The notes beneath the pieces were generated by a model. It ran no database searches and was not told where the DNA came from. It saw nothing but the letters and a program-made list of their open reading frames with translations. Made by a program: the position numbers and the translations under genes. 64,000 bases of DNA from Dryomyza anilis (taxonomy: Eukaryota; Arthropoda; Insecta; Diptera; Dryomyzidae): contig OX638135.1 of assembly GCA_951804985.1 (NCBI GenBank), positions 40,152,617 to 40,216,616 on the forward strand. The letters run 5' to 3'. Below are positions 49,517 to 61,329 of the stretch, piece after piece. Position 1 is the first letter of the stretch. Each line of letters starts with the position of its first letter.

Positions 49517-50254
49517 ATGGAACATAAGCTGTCGTTCGCTCTTTTGAACGGTAAGAACTATTTTACCTGGAAGATTAAAATGGTGATGTATCTTATAGAA
49601 CCTGATTTGTGGGACGTCGTAGAAACGCAGGCTCCAGCAAATATCACGGAGGATTATCGAAAGCGAAATCAGAGCGCTATGGATTCAATTGTAATGTGCG
49701 TCGAAAATGCGCAAGTGTATTATGTTTGTGGTTTCAAGTCAGCAAGGGATATGCGGAAAACTATGACGTCCAAATTGCATTTGTTACGTAAACTATACGA
49801 CAAGCTTATGAACGAAGAAGACAATATTCAGGATCATTTGGACTCACTTAATGTAATGCGGGCGCAGTTACTGGACAGAGGTGAGGAAATTAAAAGCAGT
49901 TCCATGGTGTCAATAATATTAAATAGTTTGCCGAAAACATTCGGAGCACTGGTGACGGTTATTGAGGGTCAACCAGAAGACACAATTTCTCTGGAGTATG
50001 TAACGGAGAAGTTACTGGACGAAGCAAAGCGGCGAGGGGAAATTGAGAGCGAGATGAAATTTTCTGAATCGAGTCAGGATTTGAAAGGAACGAGAGAGAG
50101 AACGCGCAAGGTGGTAAAGTGCTTTCATTGTCATAAGATGGGACACACGAAGAAAGATTGCTTCCAGTTGAAGAACTTTAAGAAGGAGGCGCACGTATCA
50201 CAAATGCAAGATTTTCGATATCGATTCTGGTGCATCAATCCATATGACCAGTAA
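49517..50254 (+). CDS. Copia gag (245 residues)
   Basis: Starts MEHKLSFALLNGKNYFTWKI, the usual Copia gag opening, followed by the helical capsid region (RKLYDKLMNEEDNIQDHLDS, NSLPKTFGALVTVIEG). A CX2CX4HX4C zinc knuckle sits at residues 202-215 (C-FH-C-HKMG-H-TKKD-C). About 30 residues seem missing near residue 80 (MTSKLHLLRKLY joins abruptly). The frame ends past the true gag-protease junction, because a base change shifts it just before the protease DSGAS. Confidence 0.85.
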   Translation: MEHKLSFALLNGKNYFTWKIKMVMYLIEPDLWDVVETQAPANITEDYRKRNQSAMDSIVMCVENAQVYYVCGFKSARDMRKTMTSKLHLLRKLYDKLMNEEDNIQDHLDSLNVMRAQLLDRGEEIKSSSMVSIILNSLPKTFGALVTVIEGQPEDTISLEYVTEKLLDEAKRRGEIESEMKFSESSQDLKGTRERTRKVVKCFHCHKMGHTKKDCFQLKNFKKEAHVSQMQDFRYRFWCINPYDQ

Positions 50255-50480
50255 CAGGATGTTCTTTAATCAACTTACCTCATCGCGTAACAAGGTATAC
50301 ATCGCAGACGGGAAGTGCATTGAAGCTGAGGGAATAAGGCAAGGATATATTGCCGAAAAATTGAATTTAATATTGCTTAAGAACGTGTTATATGTGCCTG
50401 GACTCAATGGGAGTCTTTTATCAGCTAAAGTCCACAAGTATTCTAAAAATGGTGCATTCGGATGTTTGAGTACCATTTGA
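50195..50480 (+). pseudogene. Copia protease region
   Basis: In the frame one step from gag: DSGASIHMTSNRMFFNQL with the catalytic Asp, then KVYIADGKCIEAEG and LKNVLYVPGLNGSLLSAKV, the usual end of Copia protease. The frame ends at 50480, and the zinc part of integrase is deleted. Confidence 0.85.
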
Positions 50481-50499
50481 TGTGCAATCTGCGTTAAGA

Positions 50500-51068
50500 G
50501 ATATTCGGCGGTAAGAGATATTTTCTCTCCTTTATTGACGATTTTTCGAGATACACCAAAATGTATGTACTGACGTAAAAAAGTATTCTAAAACATATGC
50601 CTGAAACTTAATGAAAAGTTTCAGGCATATGTTTTAGAAGTCCAGAACTTCACGGTGAAGAAATTGAAGATCCTACGATGTGACAATGGTGGTGAATTTG
50701 TAAATCGTGAAATGAAGTCTTTTATGGAAAAATATTGCATTATCTTGCAGACAACGATTCCCTATTGTCCGAAAAAAAATGGTGTTGCCGAACGTAAGAA
50801 TAGGACACTAGTGGAGATGGTACGTGCAATGCTGAACGAGTATAGCTTACCCAAGAATTTGTGGGCAGAGTGCGTGTGTGCTGCAAACTACATACAGAAT
50901 CGACTGCCTTCGAAAACTATATCGAAGATTACATATGATTTCTGGTTTCATAAGAAGCCAGACTTGAGAAATATTCATGTGTATGGATGCAAAGTGTTCG
51001 TGCAAGCACCAAAATGCAAATGTAAAAAGATGGACGATGTATCATTCGAAGGGATTCTTGTCGGATAA
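50500..51068 (+). pseudogene. Copia integrase core
   Basis: FIDDFSRYTKMYVL (first Asp region, 50523-50570) is followed by a hairpin, then FQAYVLEVQNF and the open frame 50655-51068. Second Asp in LRCDNGGEF and Glu in GVAERKNRTL are exactly 35 residues apart. The tail includes WAECVCAANYIQNRLPSKT and VYGCKVFVQAPK. A stop follows ILVG at 51066. The hairpin and frame breaks destroy the domain. Confidence 0.85.
50586..50639. repeat. Perfect 24-bp inverted repeat (hairpin) in Copia integrase
   Basis: Arm 1 is 50586-50609 and arm 2 is 50616-50639, with loop AATGAA; no mismatch. Arm 2 reads as genuine integrase codons (FQAYVLE), so arm 1 is the inverted extra copy. Confidence 0.97.
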
Positions 51069-51260
51069 GCAGAACACTCGAAATGATATCGAATTTTGAA
51101 GAAAGGATCTCATAAAATTGTTTTAAGCAAAGATGTTAGATTTAATGAAGGTTTGCAGAGTTTCAACAAACATTGTTTCAGAAGACGAAAATCAGGGAGT
51201 TTCAAAAAATCCAATGATAATGAAAGAGCAAGAAGACGATGTTGATGAATAAGCAGATGC

Positions 51261-51293
51261 TAACGTAGAAATTCACCATGAATTTCTACGTTA
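51261..51293. repeat. Perfect 15-bp inverted repeat (hairpin) in Copia
   Basis: TAACGTAGAAATTCA (51261-51275), loop CCA, TGAATTTCTACGTTA (51279-51293). It lies in the linker after integrase, near the edge of the deleted reverse transcriptase. Confidence 0.97.
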
Positions 51294-51361
51294 ACATGGT
51301 AATGTGCATGGTGATGTTAATACTAATAGCGAAATAGAAGGTTACGAATTAGCAGAAGAAT

Positions 51362-51751
51362 TTGACATGGTCGTCGAAAAAGCAGACTACAGTAGCATTA
51401 TCATCAACTGAAGCTGAATTTATAGCCGCATCAATGACAATAAAGGAGTTGCTGTGGTTACGACAATTGCTTGAGGACATGTCTATAACAATTCAAAATC
51501 ATATCATAGTATTTGAAAATAATCAGAGTTGCATAAAGATGATAACAAGTTCTAAATATAGCGGTCGATGTAAACATATAGACGTAAGGTATCATTATAT
51601 TAAAAATTTGCAGGAAAATGGTATTGTAAATTTCAAATATTGTCCTACTAAAAATATGTTTGAAGACTTTCTTACAAAGCCATTACCATTACCAAAATTT
51701 ACAATATTACTCAAAGATATATCTGTTGAAAAGGCGTGTAGATACTTTTAA
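51362..51751 (+). pseudogene. Copia RNase H, C-terminal pol
   Basis: A 129-residue frame: TWSSKKQTTVALSSTEAEF with the catalytic Glu, then NQSCIKMITSSKYSGRCKHI, DVRYHYIKNLQENG and the end DFLTKPLP, typical of Copia RNase H. The N-terminal part with the first Asp (usually in DADWAG-like sequence) is missing. The stop lies inside the 3' LTR. Confidence 0.85.
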
Positions 51752-51779
51752 CAAATTTTTTAAAACTCGGAATCCTTCA
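51737..51779 (+). repeat. Copia 3' LTR remnant
   Basis: 43 bp: the first 22 bases (TGTAGATACTTTTAACAAATTT) and the last 21 or so (TAAAACTCGGAATCCTTCA) of the 176-bp LTR, joined at a T/A run. The middle 130 bases are deleted. Confidence 0.82.
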
Positions 51780-51784
51780 AATGC

Positions 51785-52129
51785 TGCCCCTAGACGTATG
51801 TTGCATGCATTTCACATTGAATTTCACAACGTAAATGCCTTTAGGGCATGTGACGTGAATGTTAATTTTCATCAATGACGTCATCAATAACATTTCATCA
51901 ATGACAGATTTTCACAATGTCATTGATATATGTATATATGACATATGGTGTATGACTATTTGTAATATCTTTTCAACTATTAAAGATAGCGGCTTGGTTT
52001 TCGGTTTGTTTGGTACATACTTTTATGCACGTTCCGTGTATAGACTATTATATGAGAATGATATTTAAGGATATAATACTCAAAAAAGGACTATTTTTGA
52101 AAAAACCTATGTAATGGTGGACAAATTAT
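51785..52129. other. AT-rich spacer
   Basis: No gene. ATTTCATCAATGAC and CATCAATGACGTC recur (51866-51910). Confidence 0.35.
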
Positions 52130-52375
52130 GTGAAATTTATATTGGCTTAAGTTCATAGTTTGAGCAACAAAAAAAAAAGTTATTATCAAAAAAAATATTT
52201 TCAAAAAACCGCACAAAAAATCGAAACCGCGATATTTTAAAAAAACCTGCCTACGATTTCTTTATTTTAGTCTTAAAATACTCGGGGGGATGTCCGAAAC
52301 ATATTCTTAAAACATTTAAGTTCTCCCATGACTTTTGGGTTGAAAGTGTTTCAGGCTAGGCGTAGGTGTATGACA
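52130..52375 (-). repeat. Dispersed repeat X, left-part copy
   Basis: Reverse match to the left part of repeat X: CCTGCCTACGATTTC, TTTTAGTCTTAAAATACTCGG, TGTCCGAAACATATTCTTAA, CCCATGACTTTTGGGTTGAAAGTGTTTC. It shows the uninterrupted target sequence in which Gypsy copy 2 inserted (GAATATGTTTCGGA). Confidence 0.75.
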
Positions 52376-53560
52376 AAAACGACATAATTAATGTTCGAAA
52401 TAAAAAATTAAACGTTAATTTTAAAAAAAATTGCATTCAATTTTTTAAAGTTTTTTAACTATAAATTTCACTCCATGACTAAATGAGTAACAATAAAATA
52501 TGTTCAATAAATGCATGTGTCTGTGTGGAATGTGGATTCATTTTGAAAGCAAAAGAAGTATTTATGGGAAACACTTATGAGTAATCAAGAGTGTTTCCAG
52601 CAAAAGAGAAGACATTTTATAAAGTTTGGTGCAAATATTACAGATGTTTGCGATTAATAATTTAAGAATTTGTTATAAATCATTTAAATTGGTTGTTGCA
52701 AGTAATATTTCAAACACTTCAAGTATTTGTTTTTGTTATTGTTTGCACCAAACAATAAATTTGTTGGTGTGTAAGTTTTAAAAGTCAAGTAACATGAAAT
52801 TTAAATTCAGATGACAATACTTAATTCAAATACAGATATTAATTAAAATTGAAAAAATTAAAATGGGGTATATCAAAAACTAGAGCCAAATTTGATAAAA
52901 CTCTGCCACAAATATATCCAAAAATTCCTGAACTGATAAACATTTAAATTTTGTTGGGCAGGGTAATTATGGAACATAAGGGAAAATACTCTACTCGATC
53001 GGCTCCTGTTAAAAATAGAAAGTTTCACACTAGGATCGAATAACGAATAACACTTTTTTACACAGCAATGTTCAGATAGTACAAGTAATTTTAGATTTAA
53101 AATTGGTTGTATATCTTAAAGATAGTATTTTAAATTCTTTTCAAATTATTGCCTTAATACCGGGATTGATATCCCGGGATTGTAAAAGCATTCAGGGATC
53201 GACATCCCTATTACATATATATTTAAAATAAAAACCTATTATGTAACGTATAAATATATCGTCGTTGTAAAACAAAAAGTCACTAACTACATTTTCATGA
53301 AACACTTAAATTTCAATTTTGTTGGTAATTATTACTAAAAGTAATTGGTACATTTTAAAAGTTGAAATACCAATTGATACATTCTCATTTTCTCATCATT
53401 TGGTACAAATATTGAGATCATCGATCATAAATTGACAGATATATAGAGATTTTTGTAAATGAAAAAGTGGCATTTTGAAAATGTAGTTGATGACTTTAAT
53501 TTTTGACAACGACGATATGTGTATTTAAATTAATTGAACATAAATTATATTGTTTTACAT
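52376..53560. other. AT-rich spacer
   Basis: No gene. At 53160-53215 there is a cluster of GGGATTGATATCCC and GGGATCGACATCCC, two imperfect palindromes 35 bases apart. Confidence 0.4.
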
Positions 53561-53582
53561 AATTTTCTTTTTGCAATTACAG

Positions 53583-53656
53583 GGCGCGTCGGTAATTTGC
53601 TCGGCAAAGGCATTGGTGGTCTTAGCTCAAAGCTTGGCGGTGGTGGCTGGTTTTAG
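53583..53656 (+). CDS. Candidate terminal coding exon, gene not recognised
   Basis: A pyrimidine-rich tract and CAATTACAG (acceptor AG 53581-53582) precede a GC-richer open segment. With one base donated by an upstream exon it reads RVGNLLGKGIGGLSSKLGG, then GGWF and TAG (53654-53656). Composition and the clean acceptor stand out from AT-rich flanks. The downstream 200 bases could be a 3'UTR. No matching upstream exon is visible; the donor at 15756 has a different phase. It could be the end of a host gene whose other exons lie outside the window or beyond long introns, or a chance relic. Confidence 0.4.
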
Positions 53657-53866
53657 ATCAAACAACAGAGATGCATTCAACTGAAACAAAAAGAGACACT
53701 ACCTGACCGGTTTATAATTTTAAAAATGTTATGCACCGACTTTTCTTTAACATCAATATATTTAACATCTTACAAAGAAGCATCACCTAAGTACATAAAA
53801 TTATACTAAAGAATATAATTCAAGAAACAATATATAAAACAAATCTGAATAGCATTTTACGATATA

Positions 53867-55484
<1,618 letters not shown>

Positions 55485-55516
55485 AGAGCAACAACTGCTA
55501 GAATAGTTGTTGCTCT
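55485..55516. repeat. Perfect 12-bp inverted repeat
   Basis: AGAGCAACAACT, an 8-base loop (GCTAGAAT) and AGTTGTTGCTCT. No element boundaries were found. Confidence 0.95.
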
Positions 55517-55849
55517 GAGTTTTTAGTTATCGCACTCGTTTTGAAATCAGTTTTTCATGCACACAAAGAAAATTTTTAGGAATTAAATTTCAACGGTTTA
55601 TCACGCACTCATTAATAGTTATAAACTCTTCCTTTTTTAAGGATTAAATAATTTATTTGGCACAATAACTATAGATTAATAAAATATAATTTAAAATAAT
55701 ATAAACAGAACATTATAAAAAAAATCACAGAATTAAAAGTCAATGTGAAATTATTCACAAACACATATTAGAAAATCAAAAATGATTTCCATGGCTAGTG
55801 CAAGTACTGAGTATTTGGGGCAACAACTAAAACTTGCCATAGAAAGCGA

Positions 55850-56520
55850 CATAAGAAAAATTTACTATAATAAATGTAGGAAACCGGTTTCGCCTTATTA
55901 ATGTAGTAAATTCTAACGAATGTGTACAAGTATGTAAAACTAGTACACATATGTAGTTTCAAAATACTTTTTTATGAGTGTAAAAAATACACACAAATCC
56001 CTGTATTTATTCAGATAATGCGTGTTAAAAAGGCAAAACTGAACGGGTTTTTATTATATATTTATTTAGTATATGAAATTGATTAAGTTCTAACTTAGTT
56101 TTTTAAGGTTAATTGTTAGGAAACTTTATATCATCAAGGGGCGGATTCAGCAAATGTAAAAAAAAATTCTGAAACATTGCAGAATCTGTAAATTTACGAT
56201 TTTAAAAGTGCGATTCATCTAAAAACATTTCATTTGTGTAAAATAATATACTTTTTGTGAAAATATGAGTAAATTAATTGTGATAAATATATCAAATTCA
56301 CTACTCCTATCAGGTTTCTTAGAGTGTAGCATACATTCCCGTTCTTTTTTGTTTTATTTATACGCATTACATGCATAAACACATGATTTTGTATGCATTT
56401 TTTATTCTCATAATTAATTAAGTATAATAAGTGTATTAGTTTAACATACTTTTTTGTGTAATTTTTTTTACACTTGCACAAACCGGTTTCCTACATATTA
56501 ATTTTTTCTAAGAGTGTATA
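55850..56520. mobile_element. MITE-like element with inverted ends
   Basis: ATGTAGGAAACCGGTTT (55874-55890) is mirrored exactly at 56480-56496. The outer bases (AAGAAAAATTTA on the left; reversed AGAAAAAATTAAT on the right) also match, giving inverted ends of about 40 bases. AT-rich interior, no transposase. Target duplication not resolved. Confidence 0.55.
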
Positions 56521-56946
56521 TGAGTTTCGATAACTTTTGGTACTCGTTACCACACTGTGCGTCGTACTACATGGTACGAATACCCAAAAATTCTACAAAC
56601 TGTGAATACGCTATATATTGTAAATAAAAAGCGAAAACCATATTATGCATATGCACATATTTTTTTTTTTTTGTATTCCAAACGATTGAAAACAACGAAC
56701 GAATGACGTAAAAATGACGTAAATATTATTTGAATTTCACAATAGTAAAAAAGGACGTCACTTTCGTCTAATAAAAGAAAAACATTGTTACTCATCAGAA
56801 ATAATACCGAGAATGAAATGAGTTTTAATGAATCCTTTAACGACCAAGAACAATTCCCAACCGTAAATTGTTGCAAAAGTTTATTTATCGAAATTAAACT
56901 ATTATTTATTTTAGTTCATTTTTTTTATAATAAGGTTGTTCACGAA
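56521..56946. other. AT-rich spacer
   Basis: No gene. TGACGTAAAAATGACGTAAA occurs at about 56704. Confidence 0.35.
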
Positions 56947-57301
56947 CGGAGCAGTTGCCGATGTATAGTAGCAGTTGTGACAAGTAGCAGTTTAAATATC
57001 AAGTTCCTGTATAAGGTATGAGTTTTTTTTCCTAAATCGACATCACTAATTTTATTTGTTTACTTTGTTTTAATTATAATGAATTGATATGAGATATTGA
57101 ATTAAAAATAAGTAACAAAAGGCATACTTATATATTGTATATGGTCAATAATTATTAAATCTTAAATTTTAATGAAACAAAAACATCTGTTTTTGATACA
57201 TCAAACTGGAAACAACCATACAACACAAATATGAAATAAGTTAGTTCGCGAAATATGATATAATTCTACAATACTGCTAATGTACATCGACAACTGCTCC
57301 G
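56947..57301 (+). mobile_element. MITE-like repeat, family Y, with both ends
   Basis: Left CGGAGCAGTTGCCGATGTA (56947-56965) and right TACATCGACAACTGCTCCG (57283-57301) are inverted with one mismatch. The interior matches 12374-12690. 355 bp, no coding capacity. It is flanked by AA/TT-rich sequence, so the target duplication is uncertain. Confidence 0.75.
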
Positions 57302-57966
57302 TTTTTTCGGTCCGTTATTTCGGTAGAAGTTCGACATGCAAAGCGATGCTGACTTCCATAACTCATCATGATGTTGGTCATCGTCAACGTGCAACTAGTA
57401 TTCCAAAAGTGTTATCAATATCAAGGCGTGTCCTTTATAATATTTTATTAAGAAATTTTGTTCACTGAAAATACTATTCCCTCGTAAGGGCTCATCAGAT
57501 TTATCACCAAAAGAATTGCAATTCGTGTATAGTCCACTATGTAATGATATTGCATATATAATATAGTATTCTAATTCTTTGCCAAAATTGAACCCCCAAA
57601 CCATCGATTGCATTGATGTTCAGATTAAAAAATCTGATTGTAAATCATATTATTACAATAGGATCGAGATGTTATTAAAAACCTTTTAATGGGTAACAAA
57701 ATTATTCTAAAAAAAATATAAATGTCAAATAAGGTCTCATTAAGTAGAATTTAGACCAGGATTCTTTTTAAAGGATGAATTAAGTTGCCTTACGAGGATT
57801 GGAAATTAGGATTATCTAGTCGACCCTTATCAGGATCATCTCAGGTCGCTCTTGGAAGGGAGGACTTATCGTTTTCTAATCAGGAACGGATGCGAAATAA
57901 GACTAACCTTAACGAATGTACACTTGGGTATACCTTTAATTTTCTAAATAATGACTAGCCATTTTA
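57302..57966. other. Spacer
   Basis: No supported gene. A plus frame at 57280-57468 (after the MITE end, VRYFGRSSTCKAMLTS) and a minus frame at 57395-57613 overlap here; neither resembles a known protein to me. Confidence 0.35.
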
Positions 57967-58697
57967 CACTGAACCAAAAAAGTACATATCTATAATGAAA
58001 AAGTACTTTATCACAAAAAAATATTTCGTTAAAATTGGTCCAAGGTAACTGTTCATTGTCAAAACGAATCTCCGGTAATACTTCAATGTACAAATTCATT
58101 GAATTACAATGTACGGATCATTAAACAGAATGACAAATATTCATATTCAGTATGAATATTTAATTAGCTATATTGAATGCGAGAGTTCATTGCCGCAATG
58201 AATGGAATACATAAACACAAAATTAATTATAAATCCAGACATTTTTGTTTTAATTTTTTCATTTTATTATTTTAATGTAAATTCAATTAATATATACATT
58301 AAATATAATAGTATAATATAAATTAAATGTAATTTCGCACTTCACATCGCAATTATTTTTTACATTTGTCGCAGCTTTGTGCGAATTAATTAAAAGTTTT
58401 TTGAAGCAGCAGAGCGCAGCTAACGCTACTAGAAATGAACACGAAAAACGAACAATCAATACAATACTGTCTACTGCAGTATTTCAATGAATACAATTCA
58501 TTGAAGTATGAAAAAATTCATTAAATTTATTTGTGCGTAATATGAACGCAGATTCTTACAGAAAATGAACAGATCATTAAATTCACAAACAAGTTACAAG
58601 ACAATGTACATTGTCACAATGTATCTTGCATTAAAACGTATGAATTTGCCTCTATGAACAGGATTCGTTAATATTATGAACCAGCTTATTTTCTGTG
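57967..58697. mobile_element. Possible mariner-type MITE
   Basis: Ends CACTGAACCAAAAAA (left) and reversed CACAGAAAATAAG (right) are flanked by TA on both sides (57965-57966, 58698-58699). The interior is rich in TTCATTGAAT- and TACATTG-type motifs in both directions. The end similarity is limited, so this is a tentative call. Confidence 0.4.
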
Positions 58698-58699
58698 TA

Positions 58700-59493
58700 T
58701 AAGCGCTTCATATACTTTTCGCGTTATGCGTGTATATATAAAAATTGGTTCAATATTTTTAAATTATTCATGAAATTTTTAGACATTTCCATTTTTTAAT
58801 TTTAAGTTTAATTTTTTAAATTTAATTTTATTTTTACATGTATCCGCCTTAATGTATCATATAATACCAAAATATATATTTTATAGTGCATTTTATAACT
58901 ACAAAACGTACATTTCACGGCTTAAAAATTGAATTACATTAAAGTACGCCACGTGTTCAATTTGTTTTTTTTGTTAATTATATTTATTGGATATTTAAGA
59001 GAAGTTATCGACACATTTTAAATATGTAGAAAGATGGCGAAAATTGGTGTGAACTGTCTAAGAAATGTATATGTAAAAATCGGCGAATAAATTACTTATA
59101 GTCGGATTCCATTGTAATCTGTAGTGAATTATGTTCAAGATTCCAAAATTTCATCACAATCCAACCAAAAATAAAAAAGTTATTTAACTTTAATCAGACC
59201 TACCTACTAACGATTTTATATGGGCTAAAAACAGAAAATCGCGATGCGCGACTTCTAAACGTTTTTCGATTTGGCCAACATTTTTTGTGAATTACTTTTT
59301 TAATGTGCTTAAACTTTTTAGGAGGGGGTCCCGTCGGAATTTCGAAAATCGTTTTTTTGAACCACTCTACCCTACACGTATGGGTTATGCACTATGGGCT
59401 CCGAAAGGGTTCAAAGGATAACCAATATTGTTCGTCATTTTGTAGCGAAATGGTTCATAGTACGTTTCTATTGTCTAAGGAGCGATTATCGGG
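58700..59493. other. AT-rich spacer
   Basis: No gene. A GGAGGGGGTCCCGTC patch at about 59322 and the following 180 bases are less AT-rich and hold a short plus frame (59303-59503) with no recognisable features. Confidence 0.35.
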
Positions 59494-59711
59494 AACATCC
59501 TAAGGATGATTTACACTGAACACTTAAAGTTTGAACCTTAACGATATTTTTAATGCTTTTCTAATAACAGTTTGTTTAAGGAGTTATAACAAGAAGAAGT
59601 CAGAAAACTATCATAATATTTTTGGAGAAAATGTTCGTCTTAGAAAATAAGCTGGGGTTTCTAAACAATTAAATTCTCCGACGCATACTATTTCTGAAAT
59701 ATAAGCCTACT
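59494..59711 (+). repeat. Left arm of a 4-kb inverted repeat
   Basis: From CATCCTAAGGATGATTTACAC to ATATAAGCCTACT. Reversed partner at 63260-63482 with roughly 85% identity by eye (shared AGAAGAAGTCAGAAAACTATCAT, TATTTTTGGAGAAAAT). It ends next to the Helentron copy. Confidence 0.85.
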
Positions 59712-59719
59712 GTATACCC

Positions 59720-59837
59720 TGCAGGATTCGTATACCCTAGTGACCCATATACCAATTTGAATGGTAACCACACATATGTGTAGGGTATTTAAAGTCGGCT
59801 TAGATCAACTATAATTTTGATAATCCTAACTATCATA
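59720..59837 (+). mobile_element. Helentron-type element, part 1 (split by RTE)
   Basis: GGATTCGTATACCCTAGTGACC, then TGTGTAGGGTATTTAAAGTC and the stem-loop, decayed on one side (AGTCGGCTTAGATCAACT), to AACTATCATA. The rest is at 62783-62843 beyond the LINE. Confidence 0.85.
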
Positions 59838-60023
59838 GGTGTAGTGCACGCACAAGCCAGTAACTGACTTCTGTTAGTTGCCATAGCCTCTCCTACACAA
59901 TTCCTAGTCTCACCTTCGCGTTGGTGAACCCCGTTAACCCGAGCAACCAGCTGAAAATCGGGTTTCAACCCCGGTGGGAGGTCTGTTCGGGGACAAACGA
60001 GAAAGGGATATTGGCCCTCCAAA

Positions 60024-60660
60024 ATGGGAATTGTGCGTTGGGCTTGTGACCCGCCATATAAAAAAGCTGATTCAACGAAAACAGAAAAATTGCCTCGGAT
60101 ATCGACCCGAAAACACGATGACAACCTACGCAAACGTATAAAGGACCATGATTTACGGATATGCACCTGGAATGTCCGAACCCTTTATAGGGAAGGTGCC
60201 ACTGTCCAGCTGGTTGATGTCCTCGAAAGAGACAAGGCTGGCGTCACCGCAATCCAGGAAATCATCCTAATTTATGCGCACGCTCGACGAATGAGAAGGA
60301 CGATGAAACTAAAGAGACTTTCTATGAGCGCCTCAACGAAGCCTATGAGCGCCTCGACGAAGCCTATGAGCGCTGCCCCCGTCACGACATCAAAATTGTG
60401 ATTGGCGACTTTAATGCCAAAGTGGGCCATGAGGGTATCTTTGGTTCAACGGTTGGACAATTCAGCCTCCACGACAACACCTCCGACAATGGAATGAGGC
60501 TGATCGACTTCGCCGCAGCACGAAACATGGTAATTAGTGGTACTAGATTCAAGCATCTCAATATTCACAAGGCCACGTGGCGGTCACCCGATCACGCGCA
60601 ACCAAATTGTTCATGTTGTGATTGTGGCACGCTTCTAGTGTGATGGATGTACGCTCGATC
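60024..60660 (+). pseudogene. RTE endonuclease domain (broken)
   Basis: Opening DHDLRICTWNVRTLYREGAT with the conserved Asn, then TAIQE with the catalytic Glu. A deletion follows near 60265. 21-base repeats (CTATGAGCGCCTC, A/G, ACGAAGC) cause MSASTKP repeats in one frame and YERLNEA in another. KIVIGDFNAKVGHEG (catalytic Asp and Asn) and KATWRSPDHAQ (C-terminal Asp-His) are open at 60398-60643. It would nick target DNA. At least two frame changes. Confidence 0.82.
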
Positions 60661-61270
60661 CGAAATGCCAACATCGACTCAGATGACTTCCTTGTAGCAG
60701 CCAAGGTTCGCACACGCTTATGCGCTGCAAAAAACGCACGGAAACCCACGCAAAGAAAGCTACACGTCAGTAAGCTGCACACACAACAGACCGAACAAGC
60801 CTATGCCGCTCAACTCTCACACCTGCTTGCCCAAGGCACTCCCCCTCTCGATGAAATATGCGAGCAGTGGACTCACGTCTCCCGCTCAATGCGTACTGCT
60901 GCCGAAGAGGTGCTTGGATTCCAACGCCCACTACGGAACAAGTGGTATGACGAAGAGTGTCACGCAGCCACTGCAGAGAAAGACGCTGCATATAGAGCCA
61001 TCGGTAGTTACGCGAGCCGCGAAGGAGCGATACAGAGAGATGAGGAAAGAGGAGAGACATCTTTTTAGGCGCAAGAAAAGAGAATTAGAAAGACGCGAGT
61101 GTGAAGATATTGAGATGCATGGCGACAGGAACGAGGCTCGAAAATTCTATCAGAAGATAACACGCCTGACCGGAGGTTTAAAGACCGGACCCTCTTCCTG
61201 TCAGGACGATGACGAGAATCTAGTAACAGATGTTCAGGGTACACTGAGATTACAACTATTCCGCCGATAG
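60622..61270 (+). pseudogene. RTE linker between endonuclease and RT
   Basis: Overlapping frames (60622-61068, then 60803-61270) encode the usual charged linker: SDDFLVAAKVRTRLCA, RPLRNKWYDEECHAATAEKD, then RRKKRELERRECEDIEMHGD and EARKFYQKITRLTGG. One frame change near 61040. Confidence 0.75.
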
Positions 61271-61329
61271 AGACAACTATTCCGCTGATAGAGAAGACAG
61301 CTTGACAACCCTAGTAGCTGACGACGGCG

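Larger units (their letters stand above)
49274..51779 (+). mobile_element. Ty1/Copia LTR retrotransposon (internally deleted)
   Basis: 5' LTR 49274-49449, primer site, gag, protease, integrase, RNase H, remnant 3' LTR 51737-51779, flanked by AATGC on both sides (49269-49273 and 51780-51784). Integrase before RNase H is the Copia order. The whole reverse transcriptase, between integrase (to 51068) and RNase H (from 51362), is gone. It is 2.5 kb where complete Copia elements are about 5 kb. Confidence 0.93.

Noticed and set aside
57280..57613. Two overlapping frames right of MITE Y as a transposase piece
   Set aside because: No motif of hAT, P, piggyBac or mariner transposases could be seen, and both frames are short.
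59789..60166. A minus-strand 125-codon frame over the 5' part of the RTE element
   Set aside because: It overlaps the plus-strand RTE endonuclease and the Helentron end; it is a shadow frame.
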